From contig CAJJDO010000036.1 in NCBI GenBank assembly GCA_905183005.1, positions 186,001 through 250,000 of the forward strand: a stretch of 64,000 nucleotides of DNA, written 5' to 3'. The notes beneath the pieces were generated by a model. It was not told the DNA's origin and ran no database searches. It was given only the letters and a program-made list of their open reading frames with translations. Of the stretch, positions 63,331-64,000 are shown piece by piece. The translations under genes were made by a program, and so were the position numbers. How positions within the stretch are numbered: the first letter of the stretch is position 1; each line of letters opens with the position of its first letter. The DNA is from Paramecium pentaurelia. Taxonomy: Eukaryota; Ciliophora; Oligohymenophorea; Peniculida; Parameciidae.

Positions 63331-64000
63331 AGTTGGTTATTATTTATCAGTGTCATTTTCATAAGCAATTCTAATGGTTTTATTTGTTCTAGAGAAACAA
63401 TTTGCTATTCTTTTAAGGATGAAATCAATTTTTGCTTCCCAATAACAAACCATATTGAAAAAGTAATGCGAAAAAATATATCCTCCTGGTACCTATGATA
63501 TAGATTATAAATTACATCAATGGTATAATGGATCGCGAAGGAAATAACAATAAAGGCTTAAAAGATCGAACATATGAAAAAAAAAAGTGCCATATAACTT
63601 TTTCCTACTTTTCTCATTTCAAGAGCACAAATAGTTAAAAACCCAACATGTCCCTAAGAATATTTGAATGAATATACTGAATAAAAAAAATCTGAATATT
63701 TCCCATATTTTACAACTAAGCTTGGCACCAATGGATCTTCCCAGTAGTAGTTAGGCGAATACTCCAATTTGAATATGTTCAAGTGAATTGCCCTGATTGC
63801 ATAGAATAGGATAAGAACTGCAAACAATCTAAAATTTCTTTCGTACAAAACCCAATAGAGTGACACATAAAAAAATGCGAAATCTAAAATAAGTGCGGAA
63901 GATATTTGCATCATTGCAGAGAACCTAAAAAAATTCAAAGTTATAATACCATCTATGTTCTTAATATAATTTATTGACTGGAGTAGTCAATAAATGTCCC
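63322..64000 (-). CDS. PAP2/sphingomyelin-synthase-like membrane enzyme (5' end beyond window)
   Basis: The C-terminal about 200 residues are present, with introns 63493..63515, 63654..63677 and 63925..63949. Hydrophobic segments (SSALILDFAFFYVSLYWV, LFAVLILFYAIRAI) precede WEDPLVPSLVVKYGKYSDFFYS, and after an intron the catalytic SGHVGF. HYTIDV, also split by an intron, follows after another membrane span. The SGHxG plus HYTxDV pair is the PAP2-like active site of sphingomyelin synthases and related phosphatidylcholine:diacylglycerol cholinephosphotransferases. The last 40 residues are cytosolic and polar. Such enzymes swap lipid head groups in the Golgi or plasma membrane. The N-terminus is missing. 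Confidence 0.8.

Noticed and set aside
63238..63498. 86-residue + strand ORF
   Set aside because: It is antisense to the PAP2-like coding exon and the kinase relic; composition matches a reverse-complement shadow.
63190..64000. Fusion of the PAP2-like enzyme with a kinase domain
   Set aside because: Without the 23-nt intron at 63493-63515 the frame runs into the HRDLKPYN segment. With the intron the protein continues HYTIDV-PGG and ends at TGA 63322-63324, which fits the family.

Overview
The window is macronuclear-type ciliate DNA, almost certainly from Paramecium. Coding frames are interrupted by TAA and TAG in positions that read as glutamine, and every convincing gene ends in TGA. Introns are 20-37 nt, mostly 22-30, start GTA and end TAG or AAG. 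Intergenic gaps are short and very AT-rich. A Paramecium surface-antigen gene, a trichocyst-matrix-like protein, an SF-assemblin, a NEK kinase and several ciliary families fit this. Under the standard code the genes fragment into meaningless short ORFs, so I re-read them with TAA/TAG=Gln and removed introns. For most genes the resulting coding length is an exact multiple of three, which checks the models.

Layout. 1-6.1 kb: 3' end of a membrane protein, a divergent pair of a CDPK-like pseudokinase (-) and a kinesin (+). 6.3-15.1 kb: a decayed gene, then a VAP/MSP protein, a STEEP1-like protein (-), an SF-assemblin, a HID1-like protein, a small hypothetical, a RING plus tudor-knot-like protein and an EF-hand protein (-). 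15.2-27.3 kb: one intronless 4,029-residue Cys-rich GPI-type surface antigen (-). 27.3-39.9 kb: a hypothetical, a DUF1295 membrane enzyme, a HIT zinc finger whose start overlaps the stop of a WDR93-like WD protein, a coiled-coil protein, a NEK kinase, an RNA-ligase-fold protein, a trichocyst matrix-like protein, a basic hypothetical and ribosomal protein eL24. 39.9-50.1 kb: a 1,645-residue HEAT-like protein, a small protein, an isochorismatase-family hydrolase, a TraB-like protein, a Qa-SNARE syntaxin and two small hypotheticals. 50.7-59.5 kb: a roughly 2,900-residue coiled-coil protein built from about four modules. 59.9-64.0 kb: two weak reading frames, a B-box protein with a Q-rich tail, a protein-kinase relic and a PAP2/sphingomyelin-synthase-like enzyme running off the right edge.

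The genes do not form one pathway. Themes are membrane traffic (VAP, STEEP1-like, HID1-like, syntaxin), cilia and cytoskeleton (kinesin, SF-assemblin, WDR93-like, NEK, coiled coils), and the cell surface and secretory granules (surface antigen, trichocyst matrix-like). The items most worth checking are the pseudokinase CDPK with four intact EF-hands, the architecture of the giant antigen, the ligase-fold protein, the two same-strand gene overlaps, and the kinase relic.
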